DNA of 64,000 bases, taken from positions 1,240,001 to 1,304,000 of the forward strand of contig NSGV01000001.1 in the NCBI GenBank assembly GCA_002300355.1. Reading direction: 5' to 3'. The notes under the pieces are model-generated. The model was not told where the DNA came from. It made no database searches and saw only the letters and a list, made by a program, of their open reading frames with translations. This DNA is from Streptomyces sp. TLI_235 (GTDB lineage: Bacteria; Actinomycetota; Actinomycetes; Streptomycetales; Streptomycetaceae). Every line of letters begins with the position of its first letter. The stretch's first letter is position 1. Shown here in pieces: positions 7,830 through 16,558 of this stretch. A program made the translations under genes and the position numbers.

Positions 7830-7943
7830 GCTGAGACTTGAGCGAGAGTCTGAGTTTCAGGGGGCTGCCTCTGCCCTTGGGCCACCCCGGCACGGTGGTG
7901 CCGGGGGGAGGATTCGAACCTCCACTGTCACCCCGTCGTCAGC
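7830..7943 (-). ncRNA. Circularly permuted tRNA-like RNA 1
   Basis: On the minus strand: GGGGT (7934-7930), a short variable segment, T stem GGAGG/CCTCC (7923-7919, 7911-7907) with loop TTCGAAT, acceptor strand CCCCGGC (7906-7900), then A and CCA (7899-7896). A 4-nt spacer CCGT follows, then GCCGGGG (7891-7885), which pairs perfectly with the acceptor strand. After it come TG, a D-arm-like GCC...GGC hairpin (7882-7867), A, and GCCCC (7865-7861). That last strand pairs with GGGGT to rebuild the anticodon stem. The loop CTGAAAC would carry GAA in the anticodon position. GCTGA (7943-7939)/TCAGC (7834-7830) may close the ends. It is a tRNA mimic or permuted tRNA, not an ordinary tRNA, because both acceptor strands lie inside the element. 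Confidence 0.62.
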
Positions 7944-7969
7944 TTCACTTTCAGTGTCAGCTTCCGCAC

Positions 7970-8018
7970 GGACCGGCTGTTGCGCCGGCCCGCACAGCCC
8001 CTCCGCTCAAAGAGGGGC
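7970..8018 (-). other. Two consecutive hairpins leading the tRNA-like RNAs
   Basis: On the minus strand GCCCCTC (8018-8012) pairs with GAGGGGC (8003-7997) over an 8-nt loop, and GGGCCGGC (7991-7984) pairs with GCCGGTCC (7977-7970) over a 6-nt loop with one G-T pair. They begin 18 nt after the stop of the 244-aa protein gene. They could terminate part of that message, or be a processing signal or 5' domain of the structured RNA. Confidence 0.5.
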
Positions 8019-8035
8019 GCTCATGGGTCCGGCCG

Positions 8036-8770
8036 CTACTGGCCGAACAGGTAGCCGAAGACGGCGTCGCCGGTGCGCCGGTCCACGATCTCGGCGGCGT
8101 TGGCCTCCTCGCGGGCGAACTGCACGGCCTGCTGCAGCTTCTCGACCCGCTGGACGAGCTCGTTGACCCGCCGGGCGGGCAGGGCGCCGGAGAACTTGAC
8201 GGTCGTCCAGTACCCGACCGGGATGTCCTCGTAGTAGACCTCGACCTGGGCCGGGTGCTTCTCGGTGGCCTCCGCCTTCACGTGGTTGCGGGGCACCTTC
8301 TTCGTCCGGATGGTGCGCACCGCCTCGGTCTTCCAGGCGTCGGTGGAGGCGTCCGGGCTCCAGGACTCGGAGGCGTCCAGCACCGGCAGCTTGCGGACGA
8401 AGGTGTAGAGGTCGGTGAGCTGCTTCTCCAGGAAGAGCAGGTGGGTGACGGGCACGTCCTTCAGCAGCGGCCGGCCGTCGACCACGACGTCCGCACGGGC
8501 CTCGCAGTTGGCCCAGTCCTTGGTGGCGGTCACGTCGAACAGCCGGGTGAGCGAGGCGGCGGTGTCGCGCAGGATGTCCTCGGCGCGCACCTGCACGCGG
8601 GTGGACTCCGGCGGGAGCTGCTCGCCCTCCTCGTCCTTGGGCTGGTACGTGCGGGAGATCCCGGCGAGCAGGGCGGGCTTCTGCAGGCCGTGGTGGGCCG
8701 CCGTCAGCTCCTGGAACGACTTGGACTTGACGCCCTTTTCGACTGCGATGATCTGGTTGAGTTTCGCCAC
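8036..8770 (-). CDS. Conserved protein of unknown function linked to tRNA-like RNAs
   Basis: 244 residues from a GTG at 8770. I do not recognise a named family. The protein is soluble, charged and lacks a signal peptide. Visible blocks: a Lys/Asn/Gln N-terminus (AKLNQIIAVEKGVKSKSFQ), a central part with many acidic residues and VTHLLFLEKQLTDLYTFV, a strand-like segment VEVYYEDIPVGYWTTVKFSG, and a C-terminal amphipathic helix RRVNELVQRVEKLQQAV that could be a coiled coil. The two permuted tRNA-like RNAs follow directly on the same strand and the unit ends at the 7625-7658 terminator. Protein and RNAs are thus probably one transcript. An RNA-binding role is inferred from position only. Confidence 0.8.
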   Translation of the reverse strand: MAKLNQIIAVEKGVKSKSFQELTAAHHGLQKPALLAGISRTYQPKDEEGEQLPPESTRVQVRAEDILRDTAASLTRLFDVTATKDWANCEARADVVVDGRPLLKDVPVTHLLFLEKQLTDLYTFVRKLPVLDASESWSPDASTDAWKTEAVRTIRTKKVPRNHVKAEATEKHPAQVEVYYEDIPVGYWTTVKFSGALPARRVNELVQRVEKLQQAVQFAREEANAAEIVDRRTGDAVFGYLFGQ

Positions 8771-8863
8771 GGACGGGACGCTAGCAGCGTCCCGTCCGCT
8801 CTGTCGTGCGATTTACCGGCGGGCCGGGGGCGCGGTCGGGGCCCGCCCCCGGGCCGGCGCGGG

Positions 8864-9751
8864 TCAGCCGTTGATCTGGTAGCTGTCGCCGTAGACCTTC
8901 CACTTCAGCGGGGTGTTGAGGTCGAAGTTGCGGTCCCTGACCCAGACCTTCTGTGCGGTGTCGACCCGGCTGGTGTCGGCATGCGCCTCCTCCTGCTTCA
9001 TGATCACCTTGCGGGCGTCCATGAAGGCGTTCAGGTAGGTGGCCTCGTCGCCGCCCTGGGCGGGGGTCTTGGCCTTCTTCATGGCCGCCTTGCGGATGCC
9101 GCCGAAGCTGTCGGAGCTGCTGCCGGGGCCGTGCATCACGATGGCGTCGTAGTAGACGAACTGGCCGAGCGCGCGCAGACCGTCGGCCTTGGCCTGCTGG
9201 ACGGCGGGGTTGAAGTAGACCCGGTCCCGCTCGTCGTTCTGCGCCTGCTTGAAGACGCCGTCCTTGGCGGCGGTGGCCCAGTCCTTGGTGAAGGCGGTGC
9301 CGAGACCGGAGTGAGAGTCGGTGCCGTTCACCTTGCGCAGCGCCGGCAGGTACTTGGCGAGGACGTTGCCGGGCTTGAGGTCGGTGTAGTGCTCGACGAG
9401 GTCCAGCATGTCGCCGGTGCCGGAACAGAAGCCGATGATGCCGGCGGTGTAGCCGCGGCCGTCGCCGATGTCCTCGATGTACTTGTACTGGGCCTTCCAG
9501 TCCAGCGAGGAGTTCTCCGCGCTGGAGACGATCTGCATGGCGATGTCCTTCTTGTGGGCGTCGTCCAGGCCGACCGAGGCGGCGGTGACCACGGACGCGC
9601 CGGCGCCGCTCGCGCCGAGCGTCGCGGTGGCGACGGTCAGCGGGACGGCGGCGAGCAGGACCGCGAGGGCGGTGCGGCCGACCCGGCGGCCGGCCCGGTG
9701 GGTGCCGGGGTTGGTGCGGGCGGTACGGGCGGTGCGGTGCTGTGCAGGCAT
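8864..9751 (-). CDS. csn: Secreted chitosanase, glycoside hydrolase family 46
   Basis: 295 residues from the ATG at 9751, preceded by GGAG. It hydrolyses beta-1,4 links in chitosan outside the cell. The N-terminus has an Arg-rich n-region (RTARTNPGTHRAGRR), then a hydrophobic stretch ALAVLLAAVPLTVATATL; the paired Arg hints at Tat export, though Sec is possible. The mature domain begins near VGLDDAHKKDIAMQIVSSAENSSLDW, whose Glu is the general acid of GH46. The second catalytic residue is the Asp in YKYIEDIGDGRGYTAGIIGF. An in-frame ATG at 9787 would give a longer signal region. Expression is probably controlled by the palindrome at 9809-9827. Confidence 0.95.
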   Translation of the reverse strand: MPAQHRTARTARTNPGTHRAGRRVGRTALAVLLAAVPLTVATATLGASGAGASVVTAASVGLDDAHKKDIAMQIVSSAENSSLDWKAQYKYIEDIGDGRGYTAGIIGFCSGTGDMLDLVEHYTDLKPGNVLAKYLPALRKVNGTDSHSGLGTAFTKDWATAAKDGVFKQAQNDERDRVYFNPAVQQAKADGLRALGQFVYYDAIVMHGPGSSSDSFGGIRKAAMKKAKTPAQGGDEATYLNAFMDARKVIMKQEEAHADTSRVDTAQKVWVRDRNFDLNTPLKWKVYGDSYQING

Positions 9752-9808
9752 GTGACGCTCCGTCGGCTCGAACTCGCGCGCAGGCATGGGAATGCCCGGG
9801 GCGCTCCG

Positions 9809-9827
9809 GTTAGGAAACTTTCCTAAC
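9809..9827. promoter_or_regulatory. CsnR-like operator of the chitosanase gene
   Basis: GTTAGGAAA-C-TTTCCTAAC is a perfect 9-bp palindrome around one base, 58 bp before the csn start. It closely resembles the operator recognised by CsnR, the ROK-family repressor of streptomycete GH46 chitosanase genes, as I recall it. No csnR gene is present in the window, so the regulator would act from elsewhere. Confidence 0.8.
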
Positions 9828-10037
9828 AGCGATTGAAGCGGCCATGGCATTGAACCCGCAAGAGGGTCGGACCAACCTGCACACCGCCTTAAGCCCCACC
9901 TAACGTTCGCCAACTCACCCCCCGCACAAGCCTGCTGGCGATCATGGCGGCGAAGCCGCCGAACCCGCAGCCGGAAACGCCGACGGGCCCCGCCCCGGAC
10001 ACCAGGTCCGGGCCGGGGCCCGTCGGGCCGAAAGGCG

Positions 10038-12551
10038 TCAGGCGCCGCGCAGCACCGCGCCGGTGCGCGCCGCCGCGGCCGCCACCGCCGACTCGCGGGC
10101 GGCCGAGGCCTCGTCCGCGGTCAGCGTGCGGTCGACGGCGCGGAAGTGCAGGCTGTACGCCAGCGACTTCTTGCCCTCACCGGCCTGCTCGCCGGTGAAG
10201 ACGTCGAACAGCCGGATCGACTCCAGCAGCTCGCCGGCGCCCTCGCGCAGCGCGGCCTCCACCTCGGCGGCCGGCACGTCGGCAGCCACGATCAGCGCCA
10301 CGTCCTGGGTGGCCACCGGGTACGCCGACACCGCCGGGCCGTTCACCTTCCGCACGCCGTCGGCGAGCAGCAGGTCCAGGTCGAGCTCCATCGCGCTGGT
10401 GCGCTCCGGCAGGTGCATCGCCTTGACGACGCGCGGGTGCAGTTCGCCGGCGTGACCGACCACCCGGCCGTCCACCAGCAGCTCGGCGCAGCGGCCGGGG
10501 TGCCAGGGCGCGCGCTGCGCCTGCCGGACGGTCAGCTCCAGGTTGGCCGCCCGGGCGACCGTGCGGGCCGCCTCGACCGCGTCCGCCCAGCCGGACGGCA
10601 CGCCCTTGCCCCACCAGCCGGACGGCCAGTGCTCGCCCGCCAGCGCGACCGCGACCCGGCGCGGCTGGTCCGGCAGCGCGGCGTCCAGCTCGGCGAGCTG
10701 CTGCTCGCTCGGCCGGTGCTCCACCGACAGCCGCGGCGCGACCTTCAGCTCGGCCTTCGGCAGGAAGACCGTGCCGGTCTCGAACAGCGCCAGGTCGGTG
10801 TTGCCGCGGCCGACGTTGCGGCGCAGCGCGCCGAGCAGGCCCGGCAACAGCGTGGTGCGCAGCGCCGGCTCCTCGTCGTTGAGCGGGTTGACCAGCTTGA
10901 CGGTGCGGCGGCGCTCGTCGTCCTTCTCCAGGCCGAGCCCGTCGAAGGCGGCGTCGCCGAGGAACGGGTAGGCGTTGATCTCGACGTAGCCGGCGCCGGC
11001 CAGGGCGGTGCCCATCCGGCGGTGGAAGCGCTGCGCCTCGCTCAGACCGCGGCCCGGCGGCACGTTGGGCATCCGGGCGGGCACGTTGTCGTAGCCCTCC
11101 AGGCGGATGACCTCCTCCGCGAGGTCGTACGGGTCGGTGAGGTCCGGGCGCCAGCTCGGCGGGGTGACCTCCAGGACGTCGGCGCCCATCACCGAGCAGC
11201 CGATCTCCTGCAGGCGGCGGGTGACGGTCTCGCGGCCGTACTCGGTGCCGGCCACCCGGTCCGGGAGGTCCGCCCCGATCGCGATGGTGCGCAGCGGGTG
11301 CGGGGCCGCGATGTCGGTGACGCCGGCCTCCGCGGTGCCGCCGGCGATCAGCACCAGCAGGTCGACGGCGCGCTGCGCGGCGGCGCGGGCGGCCTCCGGG
11401 TCGACGCCGCGCTCGAAGCGCTTGGACGCCTCGGAGGGCAGCTTGTGGCGCTTGGCGGTGCGGGCGACGCTGATCGGGTCGAAGTGCGCCGCCTCGACGA
11501 CGATCTCGGTGGAGCCGACGACCTCGCCGGTCTCCGGGTCGACCACCGGGTCGAGGATCTCGGTGGTGGCGCCGCCCATGACGCCGGCCAGGCCGATCGG
11601 GCCGGAGTCGTCGCAGATCAGCAGGTCCTCGGCGGACAGCTTGCGCTTGACGCCGTCCAGCGTGGTGAGGGTCTCGCCCTCCTCCGCACGGCGGACCAGG
11701 ATCGCGCCCTGCACGCGGTTCCGGTCGTAGGCGTGCAGCGGCTGGCCGACCTCGAGCATCACGTAGTTGGTGATGTCGACGGTCAGCGAGATCGGGCGGA
11801 TGCCCGACTTCTGCAGCCGGCGCTGCAGCCAGATCGGCGACTTCGCGGCCGGCTCCACGCCGGTGACCGTGCGGGCGACGAAGCGGTCGCAGCCGGCCGG
11901 GTCGGCGACCTTCACCGGGTAGCCGAAGGCGTTGGCCGGCGGCACGTCGAGCAGCGCCGGGTCGGCCAGCGGCAGGCCGTACGCGGCGGCGGCCTCGCGG
12001 GCCACACCGCGCATGGACAGGCAGTAGCCGCGGTCCGGGGTGACGGCGATGTCCAGCACCTCGTCGACGAGCTCCAGCAGCTCGACCGCGTCGGTGCCGG
12101 GCTCCAGGTGCGACTCCAGCACCAGGATGCCGTTGTGGTCGTCGCCCATGCCGAGCTCGCGGGCGGAGCAGATCATGCCGGCCGAGGTGTGGCCGTAGGT
12201 CTGCCGGGCGGCGATCGGGAACGGGCCGGGCAGCACGGCGCCCGGGAGCACCACGACGACCTTGTCGCCGACCTCGAAGTTGGTCGCGCCGCAGACGATC
12301 TCCTGCGGCTCGCCTGTGCCGTTGGCGTCGCCGACGTTCACGAAGCAGTGCCGGATCGGCTTCTTGAAGCCGGACAGCTCCTCGATGGAGAGCACCTCGC
12401 CGACCACCAGCGGACCCTTGAGGTCGGCGCCGAGCTGCTCGACGGTCTCGACCTCCAGGCCCGCCCGGACGAGCCGGGCCGCCACGTCGCGACCGGTCTC
12501 GCCGGTCGGCAGGTCGACGTACTCGCGCAGCCAGGAAAGCGGGACGCGCAT
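10038..12551 (-). CDS. pheT: Phenylalanyl-tRNA synthetase beta subunit
   Basis: 837 residues, normal for the bacterial beta subunit. With PheS it forms the alpha2-beta2 enzyme charging tRNA-Phe. Domains in order: N-terminal [15 protein letters not shown]; tRNA-binding OB fold ([12 protein letters not shown] to about residue 155); B3/B4 editing region ([20 protein letters not shown], about 175-400); B5 domain; the inactive synthetase-like core; and a C-terminal FDX-ACB anticodon-binding domain ([20 protein letters not shown] to the end). The start overlaps the pheS stop by one base (TGATG), so the subunits are translationally coupled. Confidence 0.98.
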   Translation of the reverse strand: MRVPLSWLREYVDLPTGETGRDVAARLVRAGLEVETVEQLGADLKGPLVVGEVLSIEELSGFKKPIRHCFVNVGDANGTGEPQEIVCGATNFEVGDKVVVVLPGAVLPGPFPIAARQTYGHTSAGMICSARELGMGDDHNGILVLESHLEPGTDAVELLELVDEVLDIAVTPDRGYCLSMRGVAREAAAAYGLPLADPALLDVPPANAFGYPVKVADPAGCDRFVARTVTGVEPAAKSPIWLQRRLQKSGIRPISLTVDITNYVMLEVGQPLHAYDRNRVQGAILVRRAEEGETLTTLDGVKRKLSAEDLLICDDSGPIGLAGVMGGATTEILDPVVDPETGEVVGSTEIVVEAAHFDPISVARTAKRHKLPSEASKRFERGVDPEAARAAAQRAVDLLVLIAGGTAEAGVTDIAAPHPLRTIAIGADLPDRVAGTEYGRETVTRRLQEIGCSVMGADVLEVTPPSWRPDLTDPYDLAEEVIRLEGYDNVPARMPNVPPGRGLSEAQRFHRRMGTALAGAGYVEINAYPFLGDAAFDGLGLEKDDERRRTVKLVNPLNDEEPALRTTLLPGLLGALRRNVGRGNTDLALFETGTVFLPKAELKVAPRLSVEHRPSEQQLAELDAALPDQPRRVAVALAGEHWPSGWWGKGVPSGWADAVEAARTVARAANLELTVRQAQRAPWHPGRCAELLVDGRVVGHAGELHPRVVKAMHLPERTSAMELDLDLLLADGVRKVNGPAVSAYPVATQDVALIVAADVPAAEVEAALREGAGELLESIRLFDVFTGEQAGEGKKSLAYSLHFRAVDRTLTADEASAARESAVAAAAARTGAVLRGA

Positions 12552-13672
12552 CAGATCTCCATCCCGAACGGGAGGGTGAAGCGGACGTCACCCTCGACCA
12601 TGTCGCGCATGTCGGCGACGTTGTGGCGGTTCATCAGGATTCGCTCCAGGCCGAGGCCGAAGGCGAACCCGCTGTAGCGGTTGGGGTCGACGCCGGCGGC
12701 GACCAGCACCCGGGGGTTGACGACACCGCAGCCGCCCAGCTCGATCCAGCCCTCGGAGGAGCAGGTGCGGCAGGGGCGGTCCGGGTTGCCGACGCTCTCA
12801 CCGCGGCAGACGAAACACTGCAGGTCCACCTCGGCGCTCGGCTCGGTGAACGGGAAGTACGAGGGGCGCCAGCGCAGTTCGAGGTGGCCGCCGATCAGCT
12901 TCTCGACCAGCACCTCGATGGTGCCCTTGAGGTCGGCGAAGGTGATGCCCTCGTCCACCGCGAGGCCCTCGACCTGGCGGAAGACCGGGGTGTGCGTGGC
13001 GTCCAGCTCGTCGGTGCGGTACACCCGGCCGGGGCTCACCGCGTACAGCGGCGGCTGGCGGTCGAGCATGGTGCGGATCTGCACCGGGGAGGTCTGGGTG
13101 CGCAGCACCACGCCGGAGTCGGCGGAGCCGTCCGGGGCCTGCACGAAGAAGGTGTCCTGCATGGAGCGGGCCGGGTGGTCCGGGTGCAGGTTGAGGGCGT
13201 CGAAGTTCAGCCACTCGGCCTCGACCTCGGGGCCGGAGGCGACCTCGTAGCCCATGGCCACGAAGGTGTCCTCGATGCGCTCCGCGAGGGTGGTCAGCGG
13301 GTGCCGGGCGCCGCGCGGGGAGCGGTCGTACGGCAGCGTGACGTCCACCGCCTCCTCGACCAGCACGCGGGCGTCGCGGTCCGCCTCCAGCTCGGCCTGG
13401 CGGCGGGCCAGCGCCTGGTTGACGGCGCCGCGGGCCTGGCCGATCAGCTTGCCGGCCGCCGCCTTGGCGTGCGGCGGCAGGGCGCCGATCTCACGGTTGG
13501 CGAGCGCGAGCGGCGAGCGGTCGCCGGTGTGGGCGACCTTGGCCTGCTTCAGCGCGTCGAGGTCGGCGGCGGCGGCGAACGCGGCGACCGCCTCGTCCCG
13601 GGCCTGCTCCACCGCCTCGGGCTTGAGGGCCTCGACCTCTACCGGGTCGTACGACTTGTTGGGTGCCGACAT
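12551..13672 (-). CDS. pheS: Phenylalanyl-tRNA synthetase alpha subunit
   Basis: 373 residues, starting with ATG at 13672. It is the catalytic class II subunit of PheRS. The N-terminal coiled-coil tRNA-binding region is about residues 15-100. Motif 2 is seen around [28 protein letters not shown], and motif 3 as [18 protein letters not shown] near the C-terminus. [18 protein letters not shown] carries the usual specificity segment. It is first in the pheST pair and is preceded by about 230 bp that contain no clear T-box or strong leader peptide. Downstream pheT overlaps by one base. Confidence 0.98.
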   Translation of the reverse strand: MSAPNKSYDPVEVEALKPEAVEQARDEAVAAFAAAADLDALKQAKVAHTGDRSPLALANREIGALPPHAKAAAGKLIGQARGAVNQALARRQAELEADRDARVLVEEAVDVTLPYDRSPRGARHPLTTLAERIEDTFVAMGYEVASGPEVEAEWLNFDALNLHPDHPARSMQDTFFVQAPDGSADSGVVLRTQTSPVQIRTMLDRQPPLYAVSPGRVYRTDELDATHTPVFRQVEGLAVDEGITFADLKGTIEVLVEKLIGGHLELRWRPSYFPFTEPSAEVDLQCFVCRGESVGNPDRPCRTCSSEGWIELGGCGVVNPRVLVAAGVDPNRYSGFAFGLGLERILMNRHNVADMRDMVEGDVRFTLPFGMEI

Positions 13673-13905
13673 CTCTATCTTTCCCGTGCTCCTGCTCGTG
13701 AAGTGGATGGCTCGCCCTTGCGCTACGCCCGGCGTGGCCAGAACACGGGCATCCCCTGGCCGGTGCCGGAAGGTGCCGGGAGGGGTGTCCGCGGCACGGC
13801 CGCGCAGGGCGTCCCACAACGCCAAAGGTCGAGTGTAGTCGCAGCACGCCGACGGCCGGTTCGCCGTCCGTGGCCGTGTGCGCGAGGAGCCCGCCGGGCG
13901 CGGAC

Positions 13906-15009
13906 CTACAGCATGAAGTCCGGCACGCCCGCGGGCAGGATAAATCGGAACCGGGCGCCGCCCGAGGGGGCCCTGCTGATCCGGATGACGCCGCCGTGCG
14001 CCTCCACGATGCCCTTGACGATGTAGAGGCCGAGACCGGTGCCGCCGCGCTTGGAGCCGCGCCAGAACCGGGTGAAGACGCGCGGCATCGACTCCTCGGG
14101 GATGCCGCTGCCTTCGTCGCTCACGGTGACCGCTGTCCCTTCCACCGTCCTCGGCGGGGTGCCCGGATGCTGCCGGCCGGCCGCCTCGACGATCTCGACG
14201 GCGGGTGCCACCTCGATGGTGACAGTCCCCTCGCCGTGCCGCACGGCATTTTCCAGCAGGTTCGCCAGCACCTGGTCGATCTTGTCGGGGTCGCCCCACT
14301 GCTGGCGCAGGCCGTCGGCGATCCGGATGTCGAAGCGCTCGGCGGGGATGCCGGCCGCCACCTTGCCGTCCACGTGCCGGCGGACGGCGGCCGCGAGGTC
14401 GACCACCTGCCGGCGGATCTCCAGCCGGCCCGCGTCGATCCGGGAGATGTCGAGCAGCTCGGCGATCAGCCGGGTGACCCGGTCGGCGTCGGCGTCGACG
14501 GTCTCCAGCATCACCCGCTTCTGCCCGTCGTTGAACCGCTCCCACTTGGCCAGCAGCGTCGCCGTGAAGCCCTTCACGCTGGTCAACGGGGAGCGCAGCT
14601 CGTGCGCGACGGTGGCGATCAGCTCGGCGTGGCTGCGCTCGGTGCGCCGCCGCGCCTCGGTGCCGCGCAGCGCCACCACCACCCGCTGGACCGGGCCGCC
14701 GGGCCGCTCCCGGACGTACCGGGCGGAGACCAGCACCTCGCAGCCGCCGGGCAGCAGCAGGTTGCGCTCGGGCTGGCCGGACCGGACGGCGAGGCCCCCG
14801 TACGGGTCGGTGATCTTCCACCAGCGGCGGCCGTCGAGGTCCTCCAGCGGCAGGACGTCCTCCAGCGGGCTGCCGAGCACCTCGCCCGGGCGGTGCCCGG
14901 TGAGCCGGCCCGCGGCCCGGTTGAAGCAAACCACCCGGCCCTCGGCGTCCGCGACGACCAGGCCGTCCGGCAGGTCGTCCGGGTCCAGCTCCGCCCCGCT
15001 GCCGACCAT
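13906..15009 (-). CDS. PAS-domain sensor histidine kinase
   Basis: 367 residues. A PAS domain occupies about residues 10-115 (DGLVVADAEGRVVCFNRAAGRLTG). The HisKA phosphoacceptor box is AELIATVAHELRSPLTSVKG with the phospho-His in HELRSP. The HATPase domain has the N box (LANLLENAVRHG), G1 (VSDEGSGIP), the F box (FTRFWRGSKRGG) and G2 (GTGLGLYIVKGIVEAHGG). It has no transmembrane segment, so it is cytoplasmic, and the input signal is unknown. No response regulator lies beside it. The kinase sits between pheS and the rRNA methylase gene; Streptomyces coelicolor has a kinase at the same place. Confidence 0.94.
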   Translation of the reverse strand: MVGSGAELDPDDLPDGLVVADAEGRVVCFNRAAGRLTGHRPGEVLGSPLEDVLPLEDLDGRRWWKITDPYGGLAVRSGQPERNLLLPGGCEVLVSARYVRERPGGPVQRVVVALRGTEARRRTERSHAELIATVAHELRSPLTSVKGFTATLLAKWERFNDGQKRVMLETVDADADRVTRLIAELLDISRIDAGRLEIRRQVVDLAAAVRRHVDGKVAAGIPAERFDIRIADGLRQQWGDPDKIDQVLANLLENAVRHGEGTVTIEVAPAVEIVEAAGRQHPGTPPRTVEGTAVTVSDEGSGIPEESMPRVFTRFWRGSKRGGTGLGLYIVKGIVEAHGGVIRISRAPSGGARFRFILPAGVPDFML

Positions 15010-15056
15010 GGGTGTCCTCCCCTGACCCACCACCGTGCTCCCCGCCGAGGCCGACC

Positions 15057-15932
15057 CTAGCGCTCCTGCGGCCGTGTGCGACACCCTCCCGGCGAGCGCT
15101 GCGCACGGGCCGAGGCGTAGAGGCAGACGGCGGCGGCCGTGGCCAGGTTGAGGCTCTCGGCGTGTCCGTGGATGGGCACGCGCACCACCTCGTCGGCGAG
15201 TGCGCGGGTCTCCTCCGGCAGACCCCAGGCCTCGTTGCCGAACACCCAGGCGACCGGCGCGCCGAGGCTGCCCTCGTCGAGCTCCTGGTCCAGGTCGCGC
15301 TCGCCGGCGCCGTCCGCCGCCAGCACCCGGACACCGGCCTCGCGCAGCTTGGCGACCGCCTCGGCGATCGGCACCCCGGTGGCGAACGGCAGGTGGAAGA
15401 GGCTGCCCACCGAGGCCCGGACGGCCTTCGGGTTGTACAGGTCCACCGAGGCGTCGGTCAGCACCACGGCCTCCGCGCCGGCGGCGTCGGCCGTCCGCAG
15501 CACGGTGCCGGCGTTGCCGGGGTCGCGGACGTGGGCGAGCACGGCGACCAGCCGCGGACGCGCCTTCAGCACCTCCTCGAAGGGGGTGTCGATGAAGCGG
15601 CACAGCGCGACGATGCCCTGCGGGGTGACGGTGTCGCAGACCTCCGCGATCACCTCCTCGGTGGCGGTGAGCAGCGGCAGCCCCGCGGCGCGGGCGGCGT
15701 CCGCGATGTCTGCGTGCCGCTCCAGGGCCTGCGGGGTGAGGTAGATCTCGACCACCGCGTGCTCGGCCGAACCCGGCAGCCGCCCGTACGCCACGGCCTC
15801 CCGGACGGCCTGCGGGCCCTCCGCGAGGAAGCGGCGGTCCTTGCCGCGCTGGTTCCGCTTGGCCAGCCGGCGGGCGGCGACGACCCGCGGGGAGCGCAGG
15901 GAGGTGAGCAGGGGGGTGTCGGTGCTCTGCAT
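15057..15932 (-). CDS. SpoU/TrmH-family RNA 2'-O-methyltransferase
   Basis: 291 residues. The N-terminus SPRVVAARRLAKRNQRGKDRRFLAEG is the substrate-binding domain of the TsnR/RlmB-like group. The SPOUT knot motifs are VLAHVRDPGNAGTVLRTADAAGAEAVVL (motif 1, with catalytic Arg), AWVFGNEAWGLPEE (motif 2) and VPIHGHAESLNLATAAAVCLY (motif 3). It probably methylates a ribose in rRNA using S-adenosylmethionine. The exact nucleotide is unknown, and the thiostrepton-resistance role of TsnR relatives is not implied. It follows rplT on the same strand with a terminator between them. Confidence 0.93.
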   Translation of the reverse strand: MQSTDTPLLTSLRSPRVVAARRLAKRNQRGKDRRFLAEGPQAVREAVAYGRLPGSAEHAVVEIYLTPQALERHADIADAARAAGLPLLTATEEVIAEVCDTVTPQGIVALCRFIDTPFEEVLKARPRLVAVLAHVRDPGNAGTVLRTADAAGAEAVVLTDASVDLYNPKAVRASVGSLFHLPFATGVPIAEAVAKLREAGVRVLAADGAGERDLDQELDEGSLGAPVAWVFGNEAWGLPEETRALADEVVRVPIHGHAESLNLATAAAVCLYASARAQRSPGGCRTRPQER

Positions 15933-16007
15933 GCTCTCGTTCTCTGAGGACTCTGAGGAGGCGTGGCCGGCGGGCGCCCGGCGGGGCCGAGCGGCCCGGA
16001 ATGCGCA

Positions 16008-16042
16008 TCGGGCCCGCAGGCGGTGTGTACCTGCGGGCCCGA
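16008..16042 (-). terminator. Terminator after rplT
   Basis: TCGGGCCCGCAGG (16008-16020) and CCTGCGGGCCCGA (16030-16042) form a 13-bp perfect stem with a 9-nt loop. It lies 30 bp beyond the rplT stop in the direction of transcription, before the methyltransferase gene. Confidence 0.85.
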
Positions 16043-16071
16043 AGAGCTCAACTACCGAGGCGTGGCCTGGA

Positions 16072-16455
16072 TCAGGCGGCCTTGGGGGCGTTGACGTCCT
16101 CCGGCAGAGCCTTCTGGGCGACCTCGACGAGCACGGCGAACGCGGCGGCGTCGTTGACGGCCAGGTCGGCCAGCATCTTGCGGTCGATCTCGACGCCCGC
16201 GGCCTTCAGGCCCTGCACGAAGCGGTTGTAGGTCATGCCGTTGGCACGGGCCGCAGCGTTGATGCGCTGGATCCAGAGCTGACGGAAGTCGCCCTTGCGC
16301 TTCTTGCGGTCGTTGAAGTTGTAGACGAGCGAGTGGGTGACCTGCTCCTTGGCCTTGCGGTACAGGCGGGAGCGCTGGCCGCGGTAACCGCTGGCCCGCT
16401 CGAGGATGACCCGGCGCTTCTTGTGGGCGTTGACTGCCCGCTTGACGCGTGCCAC
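16072..16455 (-). CDS. rplT: Ribosomal protein L20
   Basis: 127 residues, the normal length. [14 protein letters not shown] at the N-terminus and the helix [39 protein letters not shown] are diagnostic. It binds 23S rRNA and is needed for early assembly of the 50S subunit. In other bacteria L20 also represses the infC-rpmI-rplT mRNA; whether that holds here is not shown. It is the third gene of that operon. Confidence 0.99.
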   Translation of the reverse strand: MARVKRAVNAHKKRRVILERASGYRGQRSRLYRKAKEQVTHSLVYNFNDRKKRKGDFRQLWIQRINAAARANGMTYNRFVQGLKAAGVEIDRKMLADLAVNDAAAFAVLVEVAQKALPEDVNAPKAA

Positions 16456-16558
16456 TTGATTACTCCTTGGATTGGACCCCGGATGGCTCCTGGCGGTCCG
16501 TCAATCGATTGGGTCGGGAAGGATCAGCCGGTCCCGCGGGGGTGCCGCGGGTGGGCGA

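Noticed and set aside
7620..7893. Short reading frames over the structured RNA region on both strands
   Set aside because: They overlap each other and the T-arm and acceptor pairings, have no ribosome-binding sites, and their protein sequences show no family pattern.
7696..8040. tmRNA (ssrA) or ordinary tRNA genes
   Set aside because: tmRNA lacks a normal D arm and has a tag reading frame, neither of which fits. Ordinary tRNA order (5' acceptor, D, anticodon, T, 3' acceptor) cannot be formed: the 5' half of element 1 does not pair with the acceptor strand of element 2.
13723..13752. Nine-codon leader peptide (MPVFWPRRA) before pheS as a phenylalanine attenuator
   Set aside because: It contains only one Phe codon, and I could not find a mutually exclusive terminator/antiterminator pair after it.
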